Source: Dysidea avara
Lineage: Eukaryota > Porifera > Demospongiae > Dictyoceratida > Dysideidae
Reading direction: 5' to 3'
Length of the DNA: 64,000 nucleotides
NCBI RefSeq assembly: GCF_963678975.1
Contig: NC_089277.1
Location: 24,254,672-24,318,671 of the forward strand
Translations under genes and position numbers: made by a program
In this document: in pieces, positions 31,758 to 43,482 of the stretch
Layout: every line of letters starts with the position of its first letter
Numbering within the stretch: position 1 is the first letter of the stretch
Notes under the pieces: generated by a model
Database searches by the model: none
Told to the model about the DNA's origin: nothing
Seen by the model: only the letters and a program-made list of their open reading frames with translations

Positions 31758-32200
31758 TAGTTACTGTATAAAATTAAGCTATTTATACTTTGAAATTAAA
31801 CTGGACTACACGCGTTTTTTTGTTACTCATTGTGAATTTTACTTTCATTCAAGTCATTGTGTTGTTGTTGTTGTTGACATGTCCTGCGCACCTGGTGTAC
31901 TCTTCTTGGAATAGCTTCATGTATAGGACTGCTATATAATATAATTTATACACCTTAATTGCTATTGATGAATGAAAACAAACTAGAAAAATTATTTCCA
32001 TTGTATACTTAGAAAGTAATCAAAGTAAAATTATATTGTTGTTGCATATGTTTTCTCAGAAATTCATAAAATCCATAGCAGCTACAAATATTCGTTATAT
32101 TTGTTAAATACTAATTAACTCTTTTTTTAGATATGCAATTTTGTATATAGAAGCCTAGAAGGCTATACAAACAGTATACTTACCAGTATGTACTGCATTT

Positions 32201-32260
32201 GTGACTGGCGGGCCTGTGAAAATAGCACATGTGAGCAGAAACCGCTACACCTTGTCACAT
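32201..32260. mobile_element. Fragment of GTGACC-family MITE
   Basis: GTGACTGGCGGGCCTGTGAA followed by a sequence like the GCATGTGGG subtype. No second terminus found. Confidence 0.4.
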
Positions 32261-32324
32261 AAATTGTCATATAATTGTTGTAGTAAAGAAATATCATTTT
32301 TCTGACTGTTGTATTAGTATATGT

Positions 32325-32477
32325 AATAGGACGGATGGCTGTGGTATTCGGGATTAATAGTGCGAGCATTGTAAACAGGAAGGAGTAAAATAGTGCGAGG
32401 CGAAGCCGAGCACTATTTCCTTCCTGTTTACAGTGCGAGAATTATTAATCCCGAATACCACAGCCATCCGTCCTATT
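32325..32477. repeat. Hairpin MITE with GCGAGGCGAAGCCGAGC apex
   Basis: The arm AATAGGACGGATGGCTGTGG is complemented at 32458-32477 and pairs inward with small bulges to an apex near 32401 (GCGAGGCGAAGCCGAGC). About 150 bp in all. Confidence 0.85.
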
Positions 32478-33143
32478 GCAAATTAATCCGACAACCATAG
32501 CAACTGTTACTAGGCAACAGAAATTCAAAAAATAACCACTGCAAAAGACCAATCACACTTAGCAACCGTTGCCTGGCAACCGTTGCTATGGTCTCAAAAT
32601 GACTTTTACCTTAGCAACTGTTACCTAGCAACCATGTTGTGTCATGCCTCGGGGGCATCTATCACTATGGTAACAATAGTTGTCAAATCGGACATTTACT
32701 TCTAATATAAACACACCACACTATTTTAGCCAATCAAATTAGTATTATAGATTTTTGTCATGGGACCTTGACAAACAAGTGTAATACTAATTCTATTGGC
32801 TAATCACTTGACGTATTTCAATATAATACGTCAAGCTGCTATTGAGAGTATTATACAGTAACACATTCAGTTGTTGGATTAGAGTAGATGATAGTCTGCT
32901 TATTTATCCAATAGAAATGCTTATTCTCTAAATTGCATAATTCCTGAATGATTTTCTTACATTACCAGTATCATTATTATACAATTTGGGAATATTTCCC
33001 TTTGCACCAAAAACAGAAAAATATTCCAAACCTTATAATAATTATAATACATTAACCACCCTATCACATGTATAATGTATTTATGTTGTGTATGATATGA
33101 AGCAACTATAATTCAATACATTAATACCTTGATATTGTCCTGA
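32478..33143. other. 3' flank of copy E, no gene
   Basis: Contains repeated AGCAACCGTTGC/CCTGGCAACC blocks (32530-32640) and two opposed stretches around 32725 and 32790 (CCAATCAAATTAGTATTA and its complement), a possible small foldback. No coding sequence. Confidence 0.45.
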
Positions 33144-36100
33144 CTATGAGTCTAGAGCCACCAAAGGCTCTCGATGCTCATGATAGTTAAAACTGACTTC
33201 TGGAACATTATTAAGTTGAAAACTCTGAACTGCTGATTGATTCCTCCTTTGTTTCACAATTGCATTCACACCTTGTTGTATCTTGTTCCTGATCACTCCA
33301 CCACACATGTAAGTGATGATATGGTACATCACAATAAGAGTGAAGTGAGCTGCCGCCATAGCAATAACAGTATTTATAGCAGTCATATTTAACTCATGCT
33401 GTTGTGCAAAAATATACAAAATCTGTAAGTTTAAAAGTACAGCAATTTCATGGTAGTTTTGAAATTTTCTTTTGAAGGGATGTGCTATGCCAGTTAGAGC
33501 ACATGTAAAAGAAACTATCACAATTCCAACCAGAACTTTAGTGTTCTCGTCTAAAGTTGATATTCCAAGGAACACCACGCGTACCATAAGATGTAAGCCA
33601 TTCCAATAGTAGTAGCTGTCTTTATACGGTCCTTGATAAGCATCCAGTAATGGCTTAAATTTGTTTATGTAATGAAATCTTCGTAGAGGTCTGCTGAACA
33701 AAAGGATAATGGTGAAAGGCACTTGTACAAGGAACATGATGAGACATGCTAAGAACAATACGACAAATTTTACTCCCAGTAATGGCACATTAGCATCTAC
33801 TGACCACACTAGTGTAGAGTGCTTACTAGGTAGTCGAATGATGGTGGAATAGGAGAACAAGACACTGGATACAGTGTGGAGTATTTTTGTATAGGACAAC
33901 AGGAATAGTGTAGCAAGTACTGGTAGAGCTCTACGTGCAGTGAGTCTCTGTATTGTAGTAGAGTAATGGCTTGTTATAATGAGTAATGTAGCAATGAGCA
34001 TGAGATAGAAGGGAAGCAATAATTGTAACCATATCTTAGCATAGTCATCCATACCATTGTAAAAACATGTTTGAATTCCCAAATCAAGATTAGCTAATGA
34101 TGTAAGTGTATAAGCTGGTGTAGATGTTTGAAATAACAAAGAAGCATTAATAGCAGTAATATTAACATACAAAATGAAGGAATTAATAGTCCCATCAGTT
34201 ACTGTTAGGTTGAGAAGAAAGAGTAATAAGACAAGCACAAGACCTGCTACTGCAGCAATAGGGATGATGAGAAACATGTAGACATTGGAGCATCGTTGAC
34301 ACTGAAAAGAAGAAAAAATAGTGCTTAAACCTTGTTGACATTGTCCACACAGTATACCTGACCTGTTAAACTGACACTGTGAATTAGGAGAGGATAGATT
34401 AATGTATGATGGAAAAGTTTGGCAATAGGATGCACAATGTAGTGAAAAGTAATAAGTTTGAGTTATTGATTTGTTGTTAGTCACTGCAGCAGCTGATATC
34501 CAACTATTAGCAGGACGTAGTATAGTGTGATCATTAATGTTACAAACTATCACTCCAAATGGCACAAGATTCGGATCACACCTACATTTACCATATATTT
34601 TAGCAAACCCAAGTGGGCACCTTAGTTGGTTAATGTATAAAATATTCACATAATCATTTGAATCTGAAGCAATTTTAAGGAAAATTGCACACAAGCTGTT
34701 TGTAGGAAATGCTATCGTAAAATTCACTTTAGTGCAGTTTTTTTTAAGTTGAACATACTTTGTGCTATCTGTAATGTCAACTGTACACGCTGATATGTAG
34801 GACTGGTTGACAGTAGACTCTAATGTGATTTTCACTTCTGAATTACTAAATTTTTTGGTGTTGTCTGAAATAAACATATGCAATATTTGCCCAGGGAATA
34901 GGCTTCCCAATTCGTTCACACCACAATCAGAATGTTGTGAGTCTTTGCAGAAACAAAGTGTTTTTTGATTGCTTGTTTGTGGTACCATGTTATAAGTGCC
35001 TGATTTGTTGATAAACTTAATGTAGTTCATGTTTACATCAGCTGGAAGCATATTTGAAAATAGCGTATTTGCAAACCATTGGCAATCAATAAGAGGTACA
35101 TTTCTATAGCATTTCTCCATGTAATAGTTTTCATTGAAAGTAATTGAATAGTTTCGGTCTTGCAAATATTCTTTATCATAGGGAATATTACTAAAATACT
35201 GGAAAATGCACAATGGAAATGGCACAAAACTAGTAGTGAAAATTGCACATATATGGTTATTGTAGAACAGTAGTGTGGTATTTTCTATTATATATACAAT
35301 TTGCAAATACAATGAGAAGTCTATTATACAAAGTGCAATGTTTCTAGAGAATTCTATTTTTCCTACATTTAAGATTATTATACTGTAGTAGTGTAGGTAA
35401 ATTATACTACGACTCACAGCATTCTTATAAAATTTTACGTTTCCCATAAGTACCACCTTGGTGTTTGATACCTGAATAAGGTTACTATGCATCTGTTTTC
35501 TAATATTATTGCCTGAAAAATCAACATTTTGTAATATGAGTGTTCCAGCTTCTAGATTAATATTGGGATTAACTTGTAGTACACTTGTGTTTACGTTCCT
35601 ATGAAAAACACTATTAGAGATAATTGTTTCTGTGCTAGTTGTTACTATTATTGCATCACTCCTTGTATTGTTTTGGAATAAGCAACTTATTATTTGTGTC
35701 GATAAATGATTTCCTTCACTAGTTGTGATCATTGATATTAGGCGAAAGCTAATAATATTACTCAAAAATTTGCAATTAGCAAATTGTATCAAAGCATCAT
35801 TTGAACTTTTAAAAAAGAAAATTGTTCCAACAAAGTAGTTGTCAGTGAAGTCACAGTCAGTAACAAATACTGTTGTACAACCAATAATATGAAATATGTC
35901 AATGTACAAAAAGAAATCAACATCTGTACACAATACATGTTGAATAGTGATGTTTGATATTTTCAATATGACCTTGAGTTTTTGTAATACAAGTACCTTT
36001 AATGGATTGGCCAAGTGCAAATCACAGGAATTTGCAATATTAAAGAAGTAGTGATCGAGTGTAAAATTAGCTGCCAGTTTTTTGTCTGTGCTGTTGTAGT

Positions 36101-36698
36101 ACAAATACATGCCATGACATGTAATGTAACTGAAGTAGGACTTTCCTATGTTGTTTACTGCCATCACAGCGTAAAAAGTAAACCATGAAGTATTTTTGTA
36201 AATGTGTAGTAAATATAAGGCTACCGTGTTGCATTCTTTGATTAGAAGTACTGCACGTTCATAATTGTTAGCATCATGGTTAGGAAACTGACCCTGGCAG
36301 TGTTTAATGATCATATTTTCTAATGTTAAGTTAGTGATATTAACAAATATGATACCTATAAAAGTAACATCACACTCACACTGGATTACTGCTGCTGGTG
36401 TTGTACCATTAGTCACACTATTTCCAATCAGTGATATGTTGTGAACATTTTGTATTATGAGATCAGTTTTAAGGTGATGTAGTCCTGCTAGGAAAAGTAG
36501 TTGAGTGTTAGAAGTGAAGTATTTGGTGGTATTGAGCAGGTAGTGTTGTAGGTTATGACAATGATCACATGTAGTGTTAGGATAGTAGCGATCATCTTGT
36601 GTCACGGTGTAGACATTATCACTTGTAATACTTTGGAGTGATACCACCAACAGCACTGTGTAACCAATGGGTGACATTCTAGATACTTTGAAGTACAT
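33144..36698 (-). CDS. Secreted beta-helix / multi-pass membrane protein (copy E, intact paralog)
   Basis: Single exon, 1184 residues from the ATG at 36698; a second Met (MSPIGY) eight residues on sits nearer the hydrophobic signal peptide and may be the real start. Same plan as copy A: a Cys pair and SNTQLLFLAGLHHL near the N-terminus, beta-helix-like repeats with many sequons to about residue 600, then CPLGFAKIYGKCRCDP near 691, an EGF-like GILCGQCQQGLS...CQRC near 775-803, about eight hydrophobic segments from 806 onward, and a tail with EVSFNYHEHREPLVALDS. Sequence is clearly diverged from copies A, C and D, so it is the oldest branch of the cluster. Localisation would be the plasma membrane with the beta-helix outside. 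Ligand and signalling are unknown. Confidence 0.85.
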   Translation of the reverse strand: MYFKVSRMSPIGYTVLLVVSLQSITSDNVYTVTQDDRYYPNTTCDHCHNLQHYLLNTTKYFTSNTQLLFLAGLHHLKTDLIIQNVHNISLIGNSVTNGTTPAAVIQCECDVTFIGIIFVNITNLTLENMIIKHCQGQFPNHDANNYERAVLLIKECNTVALYLLHIYKNTSWFTFYAVMAVNNIGKSYFSYITCHGMYLYYNSTDKKLAANFTLDHYFFNIANSCDLHLANPLKVLVLQKLKVILKISNITIQHVLCTDVDFFLYIDIFHIIGCTTVFVTDCDFTDNYFVGTIFFFKSSNDALIQFANCKFLSNIISFRLISMITTSEGNHLSTQIISCLFQNNTRSDAIIVTTSTETIISNSVFHRNVNTSVLQVNPNINLEAGTLILQNVDFSGNNIRKQMHSNLIQVSNTKVVLMGNVKFYKNAVSRSIIYLHYYSIIILNVGKIEFSRNIALCIIDFSLYLQIVYIIENTTLLFYNNHICAIFTTSFVPFPLCIFQYFSNIPYDKEYLQDRNYSITFNENYYMEKCYRNVPLIDCQWFANTLFSNMLPADVNMNYIKFINKSGTYNMVPQTSNQKTLCFCKDSQHSDCGVNELGSLFPGQILHMFISDNTKKFSNSEVKITLESTVNQSYISACTVDITDSTKYVQLKKNCTKVNFTIAFPTNSLCAIFLKIASDSNDYVNILYINQLRCPLGFAKIYGKCRCDPNLVPFGVIVCNINDHTILRPANSWISAAAVTNNKSITQTYYFSLHCASYCQTFPSYINLSSPNSQCQFNRSGILCGQCQQGLSTIFSSFQCQRCSNVYMFLIIPIAAVAGLVLVLLLFLLNLTVTDGTINSFILYVNITAINASLLFQTSTPAYTLTSLANLDLGIQTCFYNGMDDYAKIWLQLLLPFYLMLIATLLIITSHYSTTIQRLTARRALPVLATLFLLSYTKILHTVSSVLFSYSTIIRLPSKHSTLVWSVDANVPLLGVKFVVLFLACLIMFLVQVPFTIILLFSRPLRRFHYINKFKPLLDAYQGPYKDSYYYWNGLHLMVRVVFLGISTLDENTKVLVGIVIVSFTCALTGIAHPFKRKFQNYHEIAVLLNLQILYIFAQQHELNMTAINTVIAMAAAHFTLIVMYHIITYMCGGVIRNKIQQGVNAIVKQRRNQSAVQSFQLNNVPEVSFNYHEHREPLVALDS

Positions 36699-38845
36699 GC
36701 AACATTATAATTATTAGAAATAAATGCTGAGATACAGTTCATAACATAAAACACCAAGTATATTATTATGTAATGAGAAGCATCCATTACCACCAAAAAT
36801 TACAGTTAGTGGTTAACAATTCTCTATCATAAAATGTCCTTTATGTGGTGCAATTGCCTATAATATAATAATTATTTAATTTAAATGTTGGTATGTGTAC
36901 AAATTCGAATGTTCTTTCATTAGTTGAGGGCCGCCAAATTTAACATTGTTGAAAGTAGGGCAAGGTCAATAAGCCTCACTAGGTGATTATGCTACAAATC
37001 ATAACAAGAATATTTTATCCTGGTAGGGCGTATACAGTATACAATGAGGTCACATGTTATAAGGATACTGTATGTATATATCTAGAGCAAATCACTATAG
37101 TTGAGCCTCCCTAAAGTATCAATTCAATAAACTTAGGCCCATTCATCTGCTGTATGTTGCAATAAAGAAGCGTTCCTCTTTCTTGAGGTATGTAATGCGT
37201 TCAAATTAAAGTCACACCTGCTGGATCACTTTTACATCTATCATGTATGAACATGGCAATTAATATACAACTTGGGTTTTTATTAAAAGTTTAAAACATT
37301 TCGCCTCATTTCTACAGCAACATCTGTGTGTGCTATAGCTAAAACCACTAAATTCCTAACTCTGTTTTCCTTACTTTGAGGGAAAATGAATCCATGAAGA
37401 CTTGGTTTACACATTTGCAAATATACACTCACATAATAACATGTACTTTCTGACTGTATACACTATGCTAATATTGTATGAACTCACTTGTAAATTAATA
37501 TACAGGCATAGTGAGACACGGAGATGAACCATTTATATAAAGTGATTTGCAGCAATAATAGCAATCTGGCATCATGAAGATGACACTTATATAGAGCCAA
37601 ATGCATAAACAGAAGTATGTATATTGTACTACAGTAACTCACAAAAGAACATAATTTAAATTTTCTATATACACACATACAAGTACACAATGAAGTTGCA
37701 ACTACAACATATGCTTCACCTAAAAGTTACTATAACATTAGTATTGCTGTTTGTGACTGTAGCTTGATGTGGTGTTGATTATATGGTTGACTTGTTAGTT
37801 AATATATCCTACAAGCTATAAGCCTGTAACTGTATGTATAGTGAGTCAGTGTGTTGATTTTAAGCATTTAAATTTGCATCACAAGCAAATCCATCAATGT
37901 AGATACCAGATTACTTGAAGGTGGTTACGTTATAGTGCTATTCATTGCATTGGCACACAGAGAGGCCATCACAACTATTGAAAAGATTATTGCATACATG
38001 TGCATGCACATCTTCTAATAGCTATTTACCATATTTTGTATTAAAGTCATACAGCATGATAATAAGCAAGTGGATATTGCATTTGTGTAGCTGTGTTTAG
38101 CCATAAGGTTACAGAGTATATTAGTATATATACGCTGTATATATTTCAAAACCATAGGTTCCTACACTGTACTTTTCAGATTATATTAATCTGTACAATA
38201 AAAATCTATGATAACAGCTTAGTTGAATGAAGGATGTAGCCTTAAAAGAAAGAGAGTTGTGAAATCAATTAAAGGTGCATGGTATAGATATTAAGAAATA
38301 ATTCTTCAGTCATCATTAAAAGTGATTGATATAAATATATTGTTGTAGCAGCCATTTCTTGGCTGCTTTCATTGATTACTGGTTTTTCTATGAGGCTATA
38401 CACTTTATTGCAAGATTAGTAGCATTTAATTTATTTATAATACATGTGTACTATAGAAATATAAGTAGAATGTCTGAACCGTTTACACTGTGATGGTTAG
38501 CTTGCAGGTTCTTAGAAAGACCTATATTAAAAGTTGTTTCAAGTTATATTGAGTGCTAAAAGTGAAATCAGCTGTTTATGTAACATTAAAGTACTTGTCT
38601 AGCTAGCTATTACCACTTCTGCATGCTAGCATTAAAATATTTCACCTGTCTTAGAATTGTACTGCACTAATTTAAAACAATTCTTTGTTCACTCTTTAGA
38701 TGGTTTGGTGTGATTGCTTAATAGTACAAGTTAAACAATAATGCTATGATGTGTAATACACTGGATTGGAATGAAACTGAGGTGCATGTTCTTTCACTTA
38801 GGCACTAGTGTCTTATTCTTTTACCTGTTACACTATGTTGTGCAG
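36699..38845. other. Noncoding, nothing recognised
   Basis: AT-rich upstream region of copy E. Only short open frames without domains. Confidence 0.5.
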
Positions 38846-39243
38846 TAGGGCTGAAACAAATACTAATACTCAATGAGTACTCATTAAGGATTTTGGTAAT
38901 CAGATAGTAAAATTGGTCATCGAGTTCTCGATTTGAGTACTCAATAAGATCACGTGACCAAACTCACATGATGTGTTTGTTATCAGGGAGTGACACAATG
39001 AATTCGAAGGCTGTAGAGTTTGATTGGCATAACATTTTGTCAGAGACACTAACATCAGTACTTTAATACAGTGTGTGTATCATTGTTGTTACTTGAAAGC
39101 TGTAAACTGTTTAATGTTGATACAAAACATGTCAAATGGCCTGTCAAATGGGTACGACTGCATGCAACTAGTATTTGTGAGTACTTGATCATTAACTCTA
39201 GAAGGTACTCAAATACTAAAAAATCACAATCATTTCAGCCCTA
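38846..39243. mobile_element. hAT-like MITE, 398 bp
   Basis: Termini TAGGGCTGAAACAAATACT and the complement of TAGGGCTGAAATGATTGTG. Flanks TTGTGCAG (38838-38845) and TTTTGCAG (39244-39251) are an 8-bp duplication with one mismatch. The internal part repeats GAGTACTC-type motifs. No coding capacity. Confidence 0.82.
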
Positions 39244-39251
39244 TTTTGCAG

Positions 39252-39806
39252 TGCTAAAAATTTAAACTAATATGCTCGCAACATTAATTTTATGTCTATA
39301 TTATTGTAAACAGTAAAATTTGCACTCTGTGAATAAATATTAGTAACTTTACTGTAGTGCTCATGCAGGAGTAGTGTAAGTTGTGGTATGGCATGAATAT
39401 TCTACCTAATAATGCTTGATGGATGCCTCGAGCTCTGACACAGTGCACTCAAAATTATGCAAGTATTATGCATACTAGAATTCTTTTGTTCTCCATTGTT
39501 GTACTTGTGCTTCACTTTCAAGCCATGTGTTGTTGTTAGCATGTTGCAATTGATTGTGGTGTTTACTCTTGTAAAGAACCTTGCAATCCACTTCCCTTTG
39601 GTCTGCTATATTGTTCAGGGATTTTTCTGCATTCAATAGAGTTTTAGTGACATGTTTCTGACTCTCTGTTACACAGGCTTGTAGTAGCCTTCTTTGCTGG
39701 TCCCTACTACAATTATATAGATATTCATTAATAAGAACTAGACTTATAAACCCCTTCCAACTTTTATCACAGAAGTGTTCTAGCCTTGCACTTCTGAAGA
39801 TAAAAT
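39252..39806. other. Noncoding, nothing recognised
   Basis: No recognisable gene or repeat. Confidence 0.4.
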
Positions 39807-40051
39807 GTGACCAGGTCTGCAGGCATGTGGGGACAAACTACATCCTGTCACACAACAGGTCATATCTCAGTAATGGAATAAAACATTTACATTCTACAAC
39901 TTGTATCATAAAGCTAATTTATTGCTTAATACCTGCTTAAAATGTCAAAGCCATCATAGTAGCACAATGACACAAAACATTATGGGTAATTGAAGTTTGA
40001 AAAAGTAGGCCAGTGTTTTATCCACATGTTCTAATTATGCAGGCCAGTCAC
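39807..40051. mobile_element. 245-bp MITE of GTGACC family
   Basis: Ends GTGACCAGGTCTGCAGGCAT and the complement of GTGACTGGCCTGCATAATTA. Interior like 1290-1507 and 22161-22415 (CTGTCACACAACAGG block). Confidence 0.75.
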
Positions 40052-40129
40052 AAATGGTAGAACAGTAATGAAGCATAATATTTATAACTATAAATTCTAG
40101 TTGTAATAACTTTTCTCTTCTTTGAATTT

Positions 40130-40330
40130 CCAGTGCAGTTTGTGACTTGCCAGTCCTATCTCCTGTGATCTTCACCCCAGACACATATGTAATGCACCAT
40201 CAGAATCAACTGCAGTAGCAATATTCAAAAAGCGACTTGATGATTATTGGAAAAATCAAGATATGGCCCAGGCACACACAAAGGCCTGCAGCCTAGCCTG
40301 GCAATATTCATTGCCTAGGAATCTCAGCCC
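40130..40330 (+). pseudogene. LINE C-terminal scrap
   Basis: The frame around 40190-40270 reads SESTAVAIFKKRLDDYW, which fits the extreme C-terminus of CR1-like LINE proteins (a FK.RLD..W pattern). Too short to classify. Confidence 0.45.
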
Positions 40331-40337
40331 ATTAAAT

Positions 40338-40856
40338 AATTATGCAACTAAGTACTAAGAATAATACGAAATGCGGTTAAAATTATGTCATAAATATTAA
40401 TAATGAATGAAATAAATAATTAATGTTTGGGAAAACTACAAGGCCTGTGAACTTGCACTAACTGGGGTTCGACTCGCCGGTGAACAAAGCCAAAGGCACA
40501 AACGTATAATAATTATGCCCGTCCGTGCTGATGACTTGAACGAACGTGTAATTCTGTATAACTATAGATTATATATTCCTTTAATCTATGAAATAAGCAA
40601 GAGTGTGGTATTGGGTATTATATAGAATTACATGTATGGTCGAGTCATCAGCACGAACGGGCGCGATGATTATACAGCTGTGCCTTCGTTCACAGGCAAA
40701 TCTATCCCCGGTTAGTTCATGTCTCTAGACCTCGTAGTTTTCTCAAAGATTATTTATTGTTTATTTATTTATTCATTCATTAATTCAATATTATTATTTA
40801 TGACATAATTTCAACTGCATTTCTTATTACTCTTAGTACTTGGTTGTATAATTAAC
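40338..40856. mobile_element. Fold-back element, about 520 bp
   Basis: Arms of about 220 bp (40338-40560 and 40640-40856) are imperfect inverted repeats: CAACTAAGTACTAAGAATAA against the complement of 40834-40853, and CCGTGCTGATGACT (40529-40542) against AGTCATCAGCACG near 40645-40657. No coding capacity. A tRNA-like B-box string near 40465 lies in an arm and lacks a tRNA around it. Confidence 0.8.
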
Positions 40857-41175
40857 ACTTTACAGTGACCAGCACTGCATGAAGGTCTACAGCAACTATA
40901 TGTGCTGCAGCCTTATTAAATGGCTTTATACATAGAATTTCATTTGGGGTCTGAGGGTACAATCCCCAGAAGCTATAGGATTTTACAATTTACATATTAT
41001 AAAATGGCTGAAAAATGATACTAAAAATCAAATCAAGGCTTAACAATATCTTTCAAGCATTGGGGCCTTCAAAACCTGGGGGGCCTCTTGGCACCCCTGT
41101 GTGTATTATCATTTTTTTTTTTGTTATGTTTAAGAAACCTCGTTATTAATTCAAGCACACCGTGACAATATACTA

Positions 41176-41535
41176 TTACATCATAATAATTCTCTGAATA
41201 TCTTTCAACACTGTCCTCCATCCCACACAATCGCCCTGCAATAAAAGATCAGCTGGAACTAAGTCCCACAAAGGCACAACTGCGGCCCGCCAACTACGGC
41301 GGAAACGATCCAGAGATCGAAAATTACATATGTTCATGAAACGGAGATGGCTAGCTGGGTCAAAAGAATGTAATCTGTTAGATAGTCGGGTTGGTGATTT
41401 CTTAAATGTTGGACAAAAACTTTGTAAATTGTCTCGTCCCTCACCATCTAAAAGGCGACAGGTAAAGCCCAAGATGGAGGCATACTTGCTGTTTGCATGT
41501 TTCCAATTGTTTATATGTTTCACTTTCAGTTGCAA
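41176..41535 (-). pseudogene. Probable LINE C-terminal fragment
   Basis: A 119-codon frame contains HLRFMNICNFRSLDRFRRSW followed by AVVPLWDLVPADLL, like the F.RS....WN.LP region at the C-terminal end of LINE reverse transcriptase proteins. No upstream RT motifs are present. Alternatively an unrelated open frame. Confidence 0.4.
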
Positions 41536-42403
41536 GTCGTTATCATATTGTTGACATATGCTTCAATCGTCTGCTTTGTGTATTCATAAAAAAGCTCGTA
41601 TATATTATTATACAAGGTGCTTTTTCAAAGCAGACAATTGAAGAATAATTATATGCATTATATCAACAACATGATAATGACTTGCAATTGAAAGTGAAGT
41701 GCCGTACAGTGTACATTATAAACAATTGAAAACATGCATGTAAAGAACATTAAAGACATAAACAACAAAATGAGACCATTAACCACCAAATTATAGAGGT
41801 TTTTAGTGGCGTGCATAAAATAAATTCAATTTTTTGATGAAAATTAATAGCTATGTAATTCCTTAATATGTTTACTTATTTGTAGCACACTAGCATGTAC
41901 AGTGAAAAGTCTGTAAAATCAACGTACAAAACCAACTAGATTATCATGAGATAAATGATGCCTAGTAGTACAGTATTGTAGTATTAGAATTGTATTAAGT
42001 TTTTAATCCATAATGTCTTTCATTATCATTCACTAATTCAATACTAGCAGCATATCATTCACCATTGTGGTAAAATTAGAAATGTAACTTCCCTATGGAT
42101 GTGTACGTATCTACACTAAGGAACATCGGTACCAATATTTAACAATGTTAACTTAGTATACAAGTTAACTACATAGCTACTCTTCACTTGATTTGAAAAT
42201 ATGAATTCAAAATTTTAAAATTGTAGGGTTTGTTTCTACCTTAAACCCCAGAATTCTCTTAGTAAGCATGAAGGCACTGACTGTTATGTGACAGTTTGAC
42301 AGTTGGTTTGACTTTAGTTTCAGGCAAGTTTGTTGGTAATAAGTATGTATATTTCTTTTCTGATTTTGGCCTGACATAATAAATCAAAGAAGTAAAATAC
42401 ACT
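41536..42403. other. Noncoding, small foldback
   Basis: 41520-41700 shows inverted similarity (GCAAGTCGTTATCATATTGT against the sequence near 41665-41690). Otherwise nothing recognised. Confidence 0.45.
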
Positions 42404-42705
42404 ACCAACAGTTATCACTCCAAATTCCTCATTAATACTTACCAAACACACAACCAACAAGACAATACCACCATCTTCACTATATTTTACCTACCTCATC
42501 CACCACGGCATACCAAAACAGCTATTTCTCAAGAACAATAAACGAATGGAACATACTACCAACTGATACAATTGAAATTGCAGATACTGATCTATTTACA
42601 GCTAGACTCCAATCATATTATTGTACCTAATGTATTTGTTTATGTGATTCCTGAGCACACCAGCAGGGCTGACTGCTCAGTAAACAATAATAATAATAAT
42701 AAAAG
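42404..42705 (+). pseudogene. 5'-truncated LINE copy, sister of 25218-26012
   Basis: Only the last 70 or so codons and the 3' UTR are present, very similar to the complement of 25218-25520. It ends in an AATAATAATAATAATAAA tail, typical for a target-primed LINE insertion. Confidence 0.85.
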
Positions 42706-42950
42706 TATGGACTCCTCCACAAACGTGGGGTGCATTTGTCCCCTCCTGAATTTGCCTTTGTATTGTACATCCACTTTGAAATGGCTTACCTTGCCAAGAA
42801 TTCTCACATCTGATTGTAGACCCTCTGTTATATACACGTAGCTAATACGCTGTGGTGGATTCCAGCGTGCGTGTTGTGTTCTTGCAAGAGCAGAAGAGGA
42901 CTTAGTTGTAAATTTCATATGTAGACATAAGCGGCTCTGCCTATATAATA

Positions 42951-43090
42951 GTTAGACACAAAGACCAAGGGAACTAAGCGATTTAGTAACCTTGATGGCC
43001 TGAGGCTGTAGCGTCCCGAGCGCAGCGAGGGCGCTACTAAGGGCCAGAGGGGTTACTAAATCATAGTTCCCGTTGGTCGCGGTGTCTAAC
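42951..43090. repeat. Hairpin MITE, 140 bp
   Basis: GTTAGACAC at 42951 pairs with GTGTCTAAC at 43082-43090, inward through CCAAGGGAACTA and GGTTACTAAAT to an apex with CGAGCGCAGCGAGGGCGC. A flanking piece (43385-43480) repeats the GTGACTAA.TGATTTAGTAACC motif. Confidence 0.8.
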
Positions 43091-43482
43091 TTATTTAGAC
43101 TATGGTTTAAAGTACATACCTTTATAGCCAGAGCATTAGGGTGGCATGAAAGAGCAATGCAGAACAGCAGAACGGTTTCTTCCTAATGTCCTTACAGCGC
43201 CCACAAAAATAATTATTCGACCGGTAACCAGAGTAACGGCTAGAGCTATAGTAGATATGCTGCTTAGTCTACTATTTCTCCAGAATTATTCACAGAACAC
43301 GGAGAAGAATTGTATTACAGTATTATCAAGTACTCCAGTGTACCTTTCATGTTATAATTATTTTTCACGTACAAAATTTCCTGAGGGCGGGTTACTAAAT
43401 GAACATGTGTAGGTGACTAAATGAGCATGTCAGGTGACTAAGTGATTTAGTAACCCTCTAAATGAGCTATAGTATCATAGTT

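Larger units (their letters stand above)
23735..32018. repeat. Right arm of large inverted segmental duplication
   Basis: Pseudogene D plus about 3.7 kb of 3' flank, inverted relative to 205-6000. Extra material specific to this arm includes the insertions within D, TIR elements at 30330-30578 and 30597-31221, and the fourfold 47-bp repeat at 31577-31757. Confidence 0.75.

Noticed and set aside
32530..32640. Repeated GCAACCGTTGCC blocks resembling a CRISPR-like array
   Set aside because: Spacing is irregular, the units overlap as inverted words and no constant repeat-spacer pattern exists in this animal-type DNA.
40460..40480. tRNA B-box-like GGTTCGACTCGCCGG
   Set aside because: No matching A box or cloverleaf around it. 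It lies in the arm of a fold-back element.
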